The notes under the pieces were generated by a model, which did no database searches, had not been told where the DNA came from, and was given only the letters and a program-made list of their open reading frames with translations. This document shows, piece after piece, positions 8,826 through 17,656 of a stretch of 64,000 nucleotides of DNA (position 1 is its first letter; each line of letters starts with the position of its first letter). Both the position numbers and the translations under genes were made by a program. The stretch is from Pedobacter jejuensis (lineage in GTDB: Bacteria > Bacteroidota > Bacteroidia > Sphingobacteriales > Sphingobacteriaceae). The stretch lies in the NCBI RefSeq assembly GCF_003725795.1, contig NZ_RBEE01000045.1, positions 124,001-188,000 on the forward strand, given 5' to 3'.

Positions 8826-9183
8826 ATGTTGATGGTTAAACGCGAATTATTTTTTGCATTAGAATGGGTTTGGGGAATTATCTCCATAATATTTCTTTCT
8901 TTAATTCTAGCAAGTAAATATGCTGATGAAAATTGTTTCAGCATAATACCACTTTTTCAGCATAATACCACTTTGCACATCCAAAATTAACGGAAGTTCT
9001 TGTATCCTTTGCGGCATGACAAGAGCATTCGTCAAAATCAGCAATTTCAATTTCAGGGAAGCTTTAGCGCTTAATAAAGGCAGCATAACACTTTATGCAT
9101 TTATGCTACTTACCATTACCTTTTTCTTTATCTACCTAATAATCAAACAACTAATTCAAACTAAAAAAATAAATAAATTATGA
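8826..9183 (+). pseudogene. Frameshifted DUF2752-type membrane protein gene
   Basis: Reading from ATG 8826 gives a hydrophobic start (LFFALEWVWGIISIIFLSLI) that hits TAA at 8988-8990. A second frame from about 8976 carries 'SSCILCGMTRAF', then 'REALALNKGSITLYAFMLLT' and a membrane segment, ending at TGA 9181-9183. CxxCGxTR followed by an 'A-x-x-x-N' stretch is the DUF2752 signature. The two frames are separated by an exact 19-bp tandem duplication (8936-8974). Deleting one copy rejoins them in a single 112-codon frame. The stop overlaps the next ATG (ATGA), showing the pair once formed a coupled unit. The gene is therefore probably inactivated; a sequencing error is unlikely for a perfect 19-bp copy. 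Confidence 0.75.
8936..8974. repeat. 19-bp tandem duplication disrupting the DUF2752 gene
   Basis: The unit around CAGCATAATACCACTTT occurs twice in direct succession with a 19-base period (8936-8955 repeats as 8955-8974). Nineteen is not a multiple of three, so the duplication shifts the reading frame by one. Confidence 0.9.
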
Positions 9184-9434
9184 AAATTGCAGGTTTAATT
9201 TTTGGGATATTATCAATTCTAGGCATGTTATTGGGGTTTATACCTTGCTTTGGCGCCTTTAACTGGCTAAATATTCCCTTTGCTATTATTGGCTTAATTT
9301 TGAGTATTCTGGGTTACAATCAAGAAAAAAGTTTAAATCTACCGACCGGTATGGCTACCACAGGAATTGTTTTATGCGCTATTGCAATTCTCTTTGGCGG
9401 CATAAGATTAATTCTCGGAGCTGGTGTAGTTTAG
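9180..9434 (+). CDS. Small two-to-three-helix membrane protein
   Basis: The 84-residue protein is almost wholly hydrophobic: a helix at about 4-24 (with Gly and Pro), a second at about 28-46, a short loop 'NQEKSLNLPTG', and a third at about 55-80. It resembles the DUF4190-like small membrane proteins often found beside DUF2752 genes in this phylum. Function is unknown. The start overlaps the stop of the broken DUF2752 gene, so its translation was probably coupled to it and may now be reduced. Confidence 0.65.
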   Translation: MKIAGLIFGILSILGMLLGFIPCFGAFNWLNIPFAIIGLILSILGYNQEKSLNLPTGMATTGIVLCAIAILFGGIRLILGAGVV

Positions 9435-9468
9435 ATTTTAGCAATACCTTTTGTCGGGTTATCGTTTT

Positions 9469-9506
9469 AACTTGTCGAAATATTATTTAAAATTTTTCGA
9501 CAAGTT
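9469..9506. terminator. Stem-loop between convergent genes
   Basis: Twelve-base perfect arms (AACTTGTCGAAA and TTTCGACAAGTT) with an AT loop lie between the plus-strand small membrane gene and the minus-strand RDD gene. A bidirectional terminator is likely; T-runs are modest on both sides. Confidence 0.65.
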
Positions 9507-9525
9507 AATTTTACATTTCACTAAA

Positions 9526-10263
9526 CTAACTATTCGCAGTTAGGTGTTTATAATCTTTCATAACCGTTTCCAAAAATTGCAATTCATTCATGCCTTCGGG
9601 TAATGTTGCTGCAATATGGTTTTTAGTTTTGGCAAACATGGCGTAAATCAAATCGGGGTTGCCTGTTTGGTAAAAGCCTGTTAAAACTTCATAAATTAAT
9701 TCTGCATCTCTATCATTTAAATGCACCACTTCTTTAAAAATGGGCTGGTAATCTTCTGGTAAAGAAAAGCTAAAGGCAACGTTATCAATTTTAGTTCTTG
9801 GTACTGTTTTAATTAAGGTCGTTTTAGCAAGCATATCTCCAACACGTTGATGATTTTTTGAAATTGCTACACTAATTAATGCCACGACACCCCAACCGAA
9901 AATAACGCCAAAATCTACAATTCTAAAAATCCATCGCATTAAATATTGCCCGAAGGTCGGTTGACCACCATCAAGACTTATTACTTTAATTTTCATAATT
10001 TTCTTGCCGAAAGTTTGTCCATCCATCGTTAACTCGCAAACCAAATCGTAAAAGATAAAAATTACGAAGAATATCACTAGCAAGGTGATAGCTAAAACCT
10101 CAGAACGGCTAATTGAAGCTATAATCATTAAAATAATTGCAACAATGTAAAGCACTAAAAATCCGGCTAAATCAATTAACCTTGCGGCAATTCGTTCGCC
10201 TAAACCTGCTACTTCATAATCGATATCAACATTTTGAGCGGTGCTAATTCTGATGCTTTCCAT
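9526..10263 (-). CDS. RDD family membrane protein
   Basis: The protein begins 'MESIRISTAQNVDIDYEVAG' and has the RDD motif region 'LGERIAARLIDLAGF' followed by three or four membrane helices (about 30-160) and a soluble C-terminal part of about 85 residues. RDD proteins are poorly understood; some affect ion transport. I start it at ATG 10263 because the TTG at 10269 lies inside a TATGTTTG promoter box. It is divergent from the SpoIIM-to-DUF58 operon, and RDD genes accompany that operon in other Bacteroidota, so a shared role at the membrane is plausible. Confidence 0.82.
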   Translation of the reverse strand: MESIRISTAQNVDIDYEVAGLGERIAARLIDLAGFLVLYIVAIILMIIASISRSEVLAITLLVIFFVIFIFYDLVCELTMDGQTFGKKIMKIKVISLDGGQPTFGQYLMRWIFRIVDFGVIFGWGVVALISVAISKNHQRVGDMLAKTTLIKTVPRTKIDNVAFSFSLPEDYQPIFKEVVHLNDRDAELIYEVLTGFYQTGNPDLIYAMFAKTKNHIAATLPEGMNELQFLETVMKDYKHLTANS

Positions 10264-10266
10264 ATC

Positions 10267-10274
10267 CAAACATA
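10267..10274 (-). promoter_or_regulatory. -7 promoter box of the RDD gene
   Basis: Minus-strand TATGTTTG matches TAnnTTTG exactly and ends three bases before the ATG at 10263. Transcription would begin at or just inside the start codon. Confidence 0.45.
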
Positions 10275-10404
10275 ATTTTTTTTACGCACAATGAAGTTAT
10301 CACTGCTTTAAAAAATTATCCATCGCACATTAAATTATTTAAACTCGATTTTTTTGTATCAATTGAAAAATTAAACTATTTTAACCCAACATTTTAGTTG
10401 ATTA

Positions 10405-11352
10405 ATGAGAGAAGCTTTATTTGTAAAACAGAACACAGAAAAGTGGAAACGCTATGATGAAATGCAATTGGCAAATCCAGATGAACTTGCCAATCGTTTT
10501 ACAGAAATTACAAACGATTTAGCTTATTCAAAAACATTTTACCCAAATTCTAAAACCACGGCTTACCTTAATGGCTTAGCCTCAAAATTGCATCGCTCTG
10601 TTTACAAAAATAAAAAAGAGAAATCGAACAGATTTATTGATTTTTGGAAAGCCGAATTGCCACTGCTATTTTTTACACATAAAAAGCAGATTATTTATGC
10701 CTTGGTATTCTTTTTAGCTTCTTGCTCAATTGGCGCAATTTCTGCAAAATATGACGACACCTTTATCCGATTAATTTTAGGTGATGGTTATGTAAACATG
10801 ACTAATGACAACATTGCGAAAGGCGACCCATTCGGGGTTTATAAACAAGAGAATCCGGTATTAATGTTTATCCAAATTGGTGCGAACAATATTTATGTTT
10901 CGCTTTATACATTTGTTCTAGGTATTATGCTCTCTTTCGGTTCTATTGTTTCTTTATTTAGAAATGGAGTTATGCTTGGTTCCTTTCAATATTTTTTCTT
11001 CAGTAAAGGTTTAGGCTTGCAGTCTGTTTTAGTTATTTGGATACATGGAACCTTAGAAATTTCTGCCATTGTTTTGGCTGGTGCGGCTGGCTTAGTATTA
11101 GGCAACAGCATGCTATTTCCTAAAACTTATACCAGGAAGGCATCCATATTAAAAGGCGCAAAAGACGGATTGAAAATGGTTTTAGGTTTGGTTCCAATTT
11201 TTATTGTTGCTGCATTTTTCGAAAGTTTTATAACCCGACATACAGAAATGCCAATGTGGTTAAGTGGCTTTATTTTATTGGCCTCGGCAACGTTTATTAT
11301 TTGGTATGTATTTATTTATCCCGCTAAAATTAATAAGAAAACAATAATCTAA
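10405..11352 (+). CDS. SpoIIM-like (stage II sporulation protein M) membrane protein
   Basis: The 315-residue protein has a soluble N-terminal part of about 85 residues ('REALFVKQNTEKWKRYDEM') and then about five membrane helices, with the SpoIIM-family blocks 'NNIYVSLYTFVLGIMLSFGS' and 'LVIWIHGTLEISAIVLAGAA'. In non-spore-formers this family sits beside MoxR and DUF58 genes, as here; its role is not established. It is the first gene of a six-gene plus-strand run with spacers of 6 bp or less up to MoxR. An ATG at 10405 without a Shine-Dalgarno site is used. Confidence 0.82.
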   Translation: MREALFVKQNTEKWKRYDEMQLANPDELANRFTEITNDLAYSKTFYPNSKTTAYLNGLASKLHRSVYKNKKEKSNRFIDFWKAELPLLFFTHKKQIIYALVFFLASCSIGAISAKYDDTFIRLILGDGYVNMTNDNIAKGDPFGVYKQENPVLMFIQIGANNIYVSLYTFVLGIMLSFGSIVSLFRNGVMLGSFQYFFFSKGLGLQSVLVIWIHGTLEISAIVLAGAAGLVLGNSMLFPKTYTRKASILKGAKDGLKMVLGLVPIFIVAAFFESFITRHTEMPMWLSGFILLASATFIIWYVFIYPAKINKKTII

Positions 11353-11358
11353 AAACTT

Positions 11359-12243
11359 ATGCTTTCAAAAATAGAATTTAAAAAAGTAAGAGATTTCGGT
11401 CAGATTATAAATGATACATTTACATTCATACGGCAGAATTTAAAACCCATTGTAAAAACCTATTTCATTTTTAGTGGTCTTTTTGTATTGGGCGCAATGC
11501 TATCCATGTTATTACAGCAATACAAAACCATCGGCATGATTAATAGCATTGATGGAAATACAGCAAGAAATGCATTTGGTTTTGGCTCACTCTATGGTAT
11601 AGAATATTATTTGGCCGTTATATTTTCTTTTGCCGGTTATGCAAGCACAACAGTTGCCATACTTTCTTATATAGCGGTGTATGTACAAAAAGGAAATGAA
11701 ACACCTACTACCGATGAAGTTTGGGGATATTTTAAACATTATTTTTTCAGGGTTTTTGGCAGTTCATTCTTACTTATTTTAATGCTTATTATAGGTTTTA
11801 TATTCTGCCTGGTTCCGGGGTTTTGGCTATTCCCTTTTGTAGCAATGATTTTCCCGATTATGGTGGTTGAAAATGGAACGTTAGGTTATGCTTTTAATAG
11901 AAGCTTTAAAATCATAAAAGATAATTTTTGGCTAACGTTCGGCACTTTATTTATCATCTGGATAATCGTTTACGCCTGCATGTCGATTGTGGTTTTGCCT
12001 ACAACAATTTTCAGTATGATAGGATTATTTTCGCATAAAAAACCACACATGTCTTTACCTTTTTCTATGATAACAACCGTGCTACAGTACCTTTGCCAAG
12101 TATTTACCATCATACCAATCGTTACCATAACGTTATCTTATTTCAGTTTGGTAGAGCAAAAAGAAAGCACCGGTTTAATGGAGCGTATATCTAATTTTGG
12201 CAATACTGATAAACCAATAGATACAAGACCAGAAGAATATTAA
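11359..12243 (+). CDS. Multipass membrane protein of the MoxR/SpoIIM operon
   Basis: This 294-residue protein has about six hydrophobic segments with a soluble start ('IEFKKVRDFGQIINDTFTFI') and polar tail. The block 'LVPGFWLFPFVAMIFPIMVV' followed by 'AFNRSFKIIKDNFWLTFGTL' resembles the membrane domain of glycerophosphodiester-phosphodiesterase-like/DUF975-type proteins. Function is unknown. It lies 6 bp after the SpoIIM gene and 1 bp before the DUF4129 gene, so it is surely co-transcribed and likely part of the same membrane assembly. Confidence 0.7.
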   Translation: MLSKIEFKKVRDFGQIINDTFTFIRQNLKPIVKTYFIFSGLFVLGAMLSMLLQQYKTIGMINSIDGNTARNAFGFGSLYGIEYYLAVIFSFAGYASTTVAILSYIAVYVQKGNETPTTDEVWGYFKHYFFRVFGSSFLLILMLIIGFIFCLVPGFWLFPFVAMIFPIMVVENGTLGYAFNRSFKIIKDNFWLTFGTLFIIWIIVYACMSIVVLPTTIFSMIGLFSHKKPHMSLPFSMITTVLQYLCQVFTIIPIVTITLSYFSLVEQKESTGLMERISNFGNTDKPIDTRPEEY

Positions 12244-12244
12244 A

Positions 12245-12970
12245 ATGCCGAAGTTTCTGTTTAAATTTTTGTTACTATTCATCATTTTCTCATCTGCAGG
12301 AAATAGCTATGCACAAAAATTAAAGATTCAACCTAAAACAGAAATTAAGCTTGATAGCAGTACAATCAATGTACAAAAATTTAATAAAGATGCTTTAGAT
12401 GCTTATTCTGAACAAAACGAATTTAAGTATGATGCAGCATTAACCAGAGATTTATCGCTTTGGGATAGATTTTGGATTTGGTTTTGGAGCAAGGTTGGCC
12501 AGCTTTTTACCGGAGCAGCATCAAACCCTATTTCTAAATATTTTTTCATTGGCTTAGGTGCAGCTATTCTTTTATACATCATTTACAAAGTAATTGGTAA
12601 CGAAAATATATTCGCAAAAAAATCAAAAGAAATTACACTCCCTTATGATATTTTGAATGAAAACATCCACGAAATTGATTATGAAAAGGAAATTCAGCAA
12701 TTTATAGAGCAAGGGAAATTTCGCCTGGCAGTTCGTTTATTGTATTTAAGAACACTAAAAAAACTTAGTGATGCCGAAATTATTAATTGGCAACCCGAAA
12801 AAACCAATTACAACTATTTAATGGAAATTTCTAAGCCAGATGTGAAACAAGAATTTAGCTTATTAACCCATCAGTTTGATTACATCTGGTATGGGGATTT
12901 TCCGATAGATGCTAATAAATTTGAGCCAATTAAACAATCCTTTAATCATTTTAACGCCCAAATTAAATGA
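12245..12970 (+). CDS. DUF4129 domain protein
   Basis: A signal peptide or N-terminal helix (1-24, ending NSYAQ) is followed by a periplasmic linker, a membrane helix at about 100-118, and a cytoplasmic C-terminal domain. That domain contains 'GKFRLAVRLLYLRTLKKLSD' and 'QFDYIWYGDFPID', the DUF4129 signature. In other bacteria DUF4129 is fused to transglutaminase-like proteins or stands beside MoxR/DUF58 genes. It overlaps the DUF4350 gene by four bases (ATGA). No catalytic residues are recognisable; an adaptor role is inferred. Confidence 0.78.
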   Translation: MPKFLFKFLLLFIIFSSAGNSYAQKLKIQPKTEIKLDSSTINVQKFNKDALDAYSEQNEFKYDAALTRDLSLWDRFWIWFWSKVGQLFTGAASNPISKYFFIGLGAAILLYIIYKVIGNENIFAKKSKEITLPYDILNENIHEIDYEKEIQQFIEQGKFRLAVRLLYLRTLKKLSDAEIINWQPEKTNYNYLMEISKPDVKQEFSLLTHQFDYIWYGDFPIDANKFEPIKQSFNHFNAQIK

Positions 12971-14166
12971 AAGGATACAAGATTTATTTAGCCATTGGCA
13001 TTATACTAGTTTTGATTTATCTGGTTGCCCAATTTAATAAACCAACACCAACAGATTGGTCGGCATCTTACCTAAAAAAAGATAAAATACCCTACGGAAC
13101 TTTTATTTTATACAACAGGTTAAATGATATTTTACCGAAAACAATTATAAAATCAACCTCGTTGCCTATTTACAATACCGTACAAAATAATAAGTTAAAG
13201 AATAGTGCATACCTTTTTATTTCGCCCCAAATAGAAATTAGCAAAGTAGATTTTGAACAGCTAAGAAAATTTATAATCGCCGGAAATAAGGTATTCATTG
13301 CCAGTTACGATTTAGGAAGATATGCCAATAAAGCTTTAAAATTGCAAGTTGCTACAAATTTTACCCAAAATGGAAGTTCCTTAAATTTTACAAACCCAAA
13401 ATTAAAAACAGTGGTTAATTATGGCTTCGAAAAAGGAATTGGGAGTAATTATTTTAGTAAAATTGACACCAACAAAGCCACCGTTTTAGGAATAGACGCC
13501 AACAATAAACCAAACTTTATAAAATATGACTATGGCAAAGGTTCGCTATTTTTAATGGCAGGACCAGGCTTCTACAGTAATTTTAATCTATTGGATAAAT
13601 ATGGAGCAGAATACGCAGCGAAGTCTTTAAGCTATTTATATGGCGCCGAAACTTTAATTTTTGATGAATATTCTACGATCATAAAAACTGGCGAAACAGA
13701 TATTTTAAGGGTTTTCTTTAAACATCCAGAACTAAAATATGCATACTACCTTTGTATTTTTGGTCTGTTGCTTTTTGTATTTTACGATATTAAAAGACGA
13801 CAAAGAATTATACCAATAGCCGATCCTTATACCAACACATCAGTAGAATATGCCCATGTTGTGAGCAGTGTATATTACCACGAAAGAAACAATTTAGATA
13901 TTGCTTTAAAGCAAATTAATTATTTAATGGAGCACCTGCGCAGCAAATATTTTATAAAAACCAATGTGATAGATAGCAATTTCGCTGAAACACTTCGGCT
14001 AAAAACGGGTATTAATGAAGCCCTTGCAAAAAATATTACAAGGCATTTAATGCAAACCCAAACATTAAATGAATATAGCGACGGACAACTTATTTTGCTT
14101 AACGATATAATAGAACAATTTTACAAAAACACCAAACCCAATGGAGCAGGAACAGGAACAATTTAA
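12967..14166 (+). CDS. DUF4350 domain membrane protein
   Basis: This 399-residue protein has an N-terminal helix (about 5-23), a periplasmic domain of about 235 residues ('WSASYLKKDKIPYGTFILYN' start, typical of DUF4350), a second helix ('YAYYLCIFGLLLFVFYDIKR', about 259-278) and a cytoplasmic tail. The DUF4350 fold resembles a glutamine-amidotransferase-like domain but no catalytic triad is clear. The 3' end overlaps the MoxR gene by 26 bases in another frame, so expression is tightly linked. Role unknown; operon context suggests cell-envelope work. Confidence 0.75.
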   Translation: MKGYKIYLAIGIILVLIYLVAQFNKPTPTDWSASYLKKDKIPYGTFILYNRLNDILPKTIIKSTSLPIYNTVQNNKLKNSAYLFISPQIEISKVDFEQLRKFIIAGNKVFIASYDLGRYANKALKLQVATNFTQNGSSLNFTNPKLKTVVNYGFEKGIGSNYFSKIDTNKATVLGIDANNKPNFIKYDYGKGSLFLMAGPGFYSNFNLLDKYGAEYAAKSLSYLYGAETLIFDEYSTIIKTGETDILRVFFKHPELKYAYYLCIFGLLLFVFYDIKRRQRIIPIADPYTNTSVEYAHVVSSVYYHERNNLDIALKQINYLMEHLRSKYFIKTNVIDSNFAETLRLKTGINEALAKNITRHLMQTQTLNEYSDGQLILLNDIIEQFYKNTKPNGAGTGTI

Positions 14167-15124
14167 CCAACGCACAGATTTAAGTGCTTTAAACGAAGCT
14201 GTAACTCAAATTCGTAGTGCGCTAGGCAAAGTTATTATTGGCCAGAAACAGGTTATTGATTTTCTAATAGTTGGCTTACTAGCTGATGGCCATATTTTAA
14301 TAGAAGGAGTACCTGGAGTTGCCAAAACTTTAAGTGCAAAATTATTGGCAAAATCCATTGATGCTCAATTTTCGCGGGTACAGTTTACGCCTGATTTAAT
14401 GCCATCTGATGTTTTAGGAACGCCAATTTTTAATACCAAAACGGGAGATTTTGAATTTAGAAAAGGTCCGATTTTTGGCAATATTATTTTGGTTGATGAA
14501 ATTAACAGGGCACCTGCCAAAACACAATCGGCATTATTTGAAGTGATGGAGGAGCGCCAGGTTACTATTGATGGTACTACTTACACAATGGATGAACCTT
14601 TTATGGTGTTGGCTACTCAAAATCCAATCGAACAGGAAGGCACTTATCGTTTACCAGAGGCGCAACTCGATAGGTTTTTATTTAAAATCGAAGTGAAATA
14701 TCCATCATTGGAAGAAGAAACTGAAATTTTGCTTGCACAACATTCATTGGTTAACAAAACCCTGCTGCAAGATATTATACCGGTACTTTCAGTACAGCAA
14801 ATTCAATCGGCAAGAGGTATAATACGAGGCTTGTTTGTAGAGCCAAAATTGCTCGAATTTATTGCAAAAATAGTAAACGAAACACGCAACAATCCATCGC
14901 TATATTTAGGTGCATCGCCGCGAGCATCATTAGCAATTGTACATAGCGCCAAAGCTTTAGCAGCCATTCAAAACCGCGATTTTGTAACACCAGATGATAT
15001 TATTACAGTAGCTGTTCCTGTTTTGGCACATCGAATTTTGTTATCCCCAGAAAAGGAAATGGAAGGTTTAACTACAACAGATGTGGTAAATCAGATTATT
15101 AAACGTATAGAAATACCGAGGTAA
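14141..15124 (+). CDS. MoxR-family AAA+ ATPase
   Basis: The 327-residue AAA+ protein shows Walker A 'GVPGVAKT' (56-63), Walker B 'ILVDEINR' (116-123), 'AKTQSALFEVMEERQVT' and sensor 'VLATQNPIEQEGTYRLPEAQ'. These are hallmarks of the MoxR branch, whose members act as chaperones that activate or assemble partner proteins carrying VWA or DUF58 domains. The DUF58 partner follows 41 bp downstream. The ATG at 14141 lies inside the end of the upstream gene. Cytoplasmic, probably hexameric by family. Confidence 0.9.
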   Translation: MEQEQEQFNQRTDLSALNEAVTQIRSALGKVIIGQKQVIDFLIVGLLADGHILIEGVPGVAKTLSAKLLAKSIDAQFSRVQFTPDLMPSDVLGTPIFNTKTGDFEFRKGPIFGNIILVDEINRAPAKTQSALFEVMEERQVTIDGTTYTMDEPFMVLATQNPIEQEGTYRLPEAQLDRFLFKIEVKYPSLEEETEILLAQHSLVNKTLLQDIIPVLSVQQIQSARGIIRGLFVEPKLLEFIAKIVNETRNNPSLYLGASPRASLAIVHSAKALAAIQNRDFVTPDDIITVAVPVLAHRILLSPEKEMEGLTTTDVVNQIIKRIEIPR

Positions 15125-15165
15125 ACTTTGCATCTCTCACATTATTTAAATTTCAAAAAAGCTTC

Positions 15166-16512
15166 TTGAAAAAGATATTCGAAAAATATTACAGCAACTT
15201 GTTTTTAGCAGATCGCTTATTTGCGGCACTGGCCTGCTGTGTTATGCTTTTTATTTTAAAATTCTTTTTTAAATGGCTTGGCGAAATACCGGAGATTGCA
15301 ACATTAGTTATATTTCTATTATTGGCTGTAGATGTTGTGGTGCTTTATCGCAATGAAAAAGGCATCGAAGCACATCGATTTACTGCAAAAAGGTTAAGTA
15401 ATGGAGATGAAAATCCTATTCAAATAGAGTTGCAAAATCGTTACGGTTTTGGCGTTAAATTACGGGTTATTGATGAAATTCCATTTCAGTTTCAACTTAG
15501 GGACAAGGACTTTAAATTATATCTAAAATCGGGTGATGTAAAATCTATCCATTATAATTTGCGACCTACCAAACGCGGAGAATACGACTTTGGATTTATT
15601 AGAGTTTACACCGGCTCGCCGATTGGTTTGGTTAGTAGAAGGTATAATTTTGATGGGGCGAAAGTATTGCCAGTGTTTCCATCTTTTATAAATTTAGGAC
15701 AATATGAACTAATGGCAATTTCAAACAATTTAACAGAGTTTGGAATAAAAAAAATCAGGAAAATTGGCCAGAGTTCGGAATTTGACCAGATTAAAAATTA
15801 CGTTGGCGGTGATGATATCAGAACCATAAATTGGAAAGCTACCGCAAGAAAAGGTGGCCTAATGGTGAATACCTATACCGATGAACGATCACAAAATGTG
15901 TATTGTGTTATCGATAAATCGCGGGTAATGCGTATGCCTTTTGAAGGATTGAGCTTATTAGACTATGCCATAAACGCAAGCATTGCCTTATCAAAGGTTG
16001 CCATGCTAAAACAAGATAAAGCTGGTTTAATTACCTTATCGGAAACGATAGGTACTGTTATTCCTGCCGAAAGAAAACCTGCACAACTTGGTCAGATTAT
16101 GCAGGTTTTGTACAAAGAAAAAACCCGTTACCTTGAAAGTAATATGGAAGCTTTGTACAGCACCATCAGGTCGGTTATTAAGCAAAGAAGTTTAGCGGTT
16201 TTCTTTACCAATTTCGAAAGTTTATCAGCCTTACAAAGGCAAATGCCTTACCTAAAGAAGATTTCAAAATACCATTTATTGGTAGTGGTCTTTTTTGAAA
16301 ACACAGAACTTAAAAGTTTGAGCACAACTCCTGCTAAAGATGTAGAAGGCATTTACCATAAAACCATTGCAGAAAAGTTTATCTATGAGAAAAAGCAAAT
16401 GGCGTTAGAATTAAACAAGTACGGTATTCTCTCTATTCTAACTTCGCCACAAAAATTAACCATTAATGTAATTAATCAATACCTGGCATTAAAGGCACAA
16501 CAGCGGATTTAG
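15166..16512 (+). CDS. DUF58 domain protein, MoxR partner
   Basis: Two N-terminal membrane helices (about 15-55) are followed by a beta-rich region and the DUF58 core 'GGDDIRTINWKATARKGGLM' at about residue 210, then a VWA-like C-terminal half. The best start is TTG 15166: it supplies the basic 'KKIFEKYYSNLFLADRLF' segment typical of the family, and no ATG lies at a suitable place. DUF58 proteins pair with MoxR ATPases; in some bacteria the pair affects envelope stress or virulence. This is the last gene of the operon. Confidence 0.85.
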   Translation: MKKIFEKYYSNLFLADRLFAALACCVMLFILKFFFKWLGEIPEIATLVIFLLLAVDVVVLYRNEKGIEAHRFTAKRLSNGDENPIQIELQNRYGFGVKLRVIDEIPFQFQLRDKDFKLYLKSGDVKSIHYNLRPTKRGEYDFGFIRVYTGSPIGLVSRRYNFDGAKVLPVFPSFINLGQYELMAISNNLTEFGIKKIRKIGQSSEFDQIKNYVGGDDIRTINWKATARKGGLMVNTYTDERSQNVYCVIDKSRVMRMPFEGLSLLDYAINASIALSKVAMLKQDKAGLITLSETIGTVIPAERKPAQLGQIMQVLYKEKTRYLESNMEALYSTIRSVIKQRSLAVFFTNFESLSALQRQMPYLKKISKYHLLVVVFFENTELKSLSTTPAKDVEGIYHKTIAEKFIYEKKQMALELNKYGILSILTSPQKLTINVINQYLALKAQQRI

Positions 16513-16532
16513 ATTTATTTTAAATAACCTAA

Positions 16533-17591
16533 CTATTCTTCCTCTCTAAAATAAACCTTGTAGTAATTCATAGATTTATCATCATCATATCCCTTTTCAA
16601 TCATATCCTTGTTTCCATGGATGTAAATGTGAAAATTCTTATCCAGCTTTAGTACGCTTTTGTAAGCCCTGGCTTGTTTTTTAACGGCAGATTCCGCAAT
16701 TTCAAACGAATCAGCAATTGGCGATTGGTATTCCTCTTCGTAATTCTTTTTATAATTTTTGAAAGATTCTATCCCTTCTGTATTTCCGATTACTTCGTTT
16801 CCAAATTCTTCAATATCAAAAGTTTCTTTCTCCTTAAAGTACTTCATAGAACGATTAAGCAAATCAATTTTATCTGCCTTGCTTATCTCGTATTCATCAT
16901 CCATTTTTTGAGTTACGAAGTTTTTATAAACCCCCAAAACGTTACTGGTTTGGTTATAGCTATCATTGCGGATTTTCAGTTTTAAAAATTCATCCTTCCA
17001 ATAAACTGCGCTATCATTACTACTTTTTGCTTGGTCAAAAACAACAACTTTGTAACCTTCTGCTTTATCAACATTAAAAATCAAACAGCCTTTATCTAAC
17101 TTATTAATGCTAATTGCATCCTGTTCATAGCTCATTCCAAAACCATCCTGTTCGGGGTAAACCTTTAAGTAAGTGTCTTTCGTTTCCGATTTAAAAATAC
17201 CAATGACATCGAGTTGCTCGCCTTCAATTTGTACTTTTTGAAAATAAGCAACATACATTTCGCCCGATTTGATTTTTGGGTGATTGGCAACATCGTACAG
17301 GTGTTTAGCCAGTTGCTGAGAATCTTCATGAAAAAGCGCATTGTTTTCAAAAATTTCTGTTGCAAAATGAAACACCTCATTAAGCTGAAGATTATCATTT
17401 GGATGATAGAAACGATAAACTTCATTAACTTTTTCGAAGGGTTTTAAAAAGAATTGCATTAACAAATTGCCAAGCAATTCATCATCAATTTTTAAGGGAG
17501 CATCTGATAGTTTATAATATTCTTCTACTAATTTATTACCAGTATGGTGGATGGAAAGTTGCTTTAGCGAAGCCTCGAAAAATGAAATCAT
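16533..17591 (-). CDS. Nucleoid-associated protein (NdpA/YejK family)
   Basis: This 352-residue protein has the family features: N-terminal 'SIHHTGNK', 'LLMQFFLKPFEKVNEVYRFYH' region, central 'YVAYFQKVQIEGEQLDVIGIF', and a C-terminal 'NFHIYIHGNKDMIEKGYDDD'. YejK-type proteins bind the nucleoid in E. coli; the molecular role is unclear. It is transcribed toward the DUF58 gene. A TACTTTTG promoter box ends five bases before the ATG, which fixes the start and predicts a leaderless message. Confidence 0.82.
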   Translation of the reverse strand: MISFFEASLKQLSIHHTGNKLVEEYYKLSDAPLKIDDELLGNLLMQFFLKPFEKVNEVYRFYHPNDNLQLNEVFHFATEIFENNALFHEDSQQLAKHLYDVANHPKIKSGEMYVAYFQKVQIEGEQLDVIGIFKSETKDTYLKVYPEQDGFGMSYEQDAISINKLDKGCLIFNVDKAEGYKVVVFDQAKSSNDSAVYWKDEFLKLKIRNDSYNQTSNVLGVYKNFVTQKMDDEYEISKADKIDLLNRSMKYFKEKETFDIEEFGNEVIGNTEGIESFKNYKKNYEEEYQSPIADSFEIAESAVKKQARAYKSVLKLDKNFHIYIHGNKDMIEKGYDDDKSMNYYKVYFREEE

Positions 17592-17596
17592 AGCGG

Positions 17597-17604
17597 CAAA
17601 AGTA
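17597..17604 (-). promoter_or_regulatory. -7 promoter box of the nucleoid-associated protein gene
   Basis: Minus-strand TACTTTTG fits TAnnTTTG exactly, with five bases before the ATG at 17591. A weak TTTAC lies about 20 bases upstream as a possible -33. Confidence 0.5.
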
Positions 17605-17656
17605 ATGAAATATTAAATTGTAAAGGATGCTATTTTCCTTTGATGCTAACGTATTT

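Noticed and set aside
9016..9183. Separate 55-codon gene starting at ATG 9016
   Set aside because: It lacks the CxxCG motif just upstream in the same frame; it is better read as the second half of the broken DUF2752 gene.
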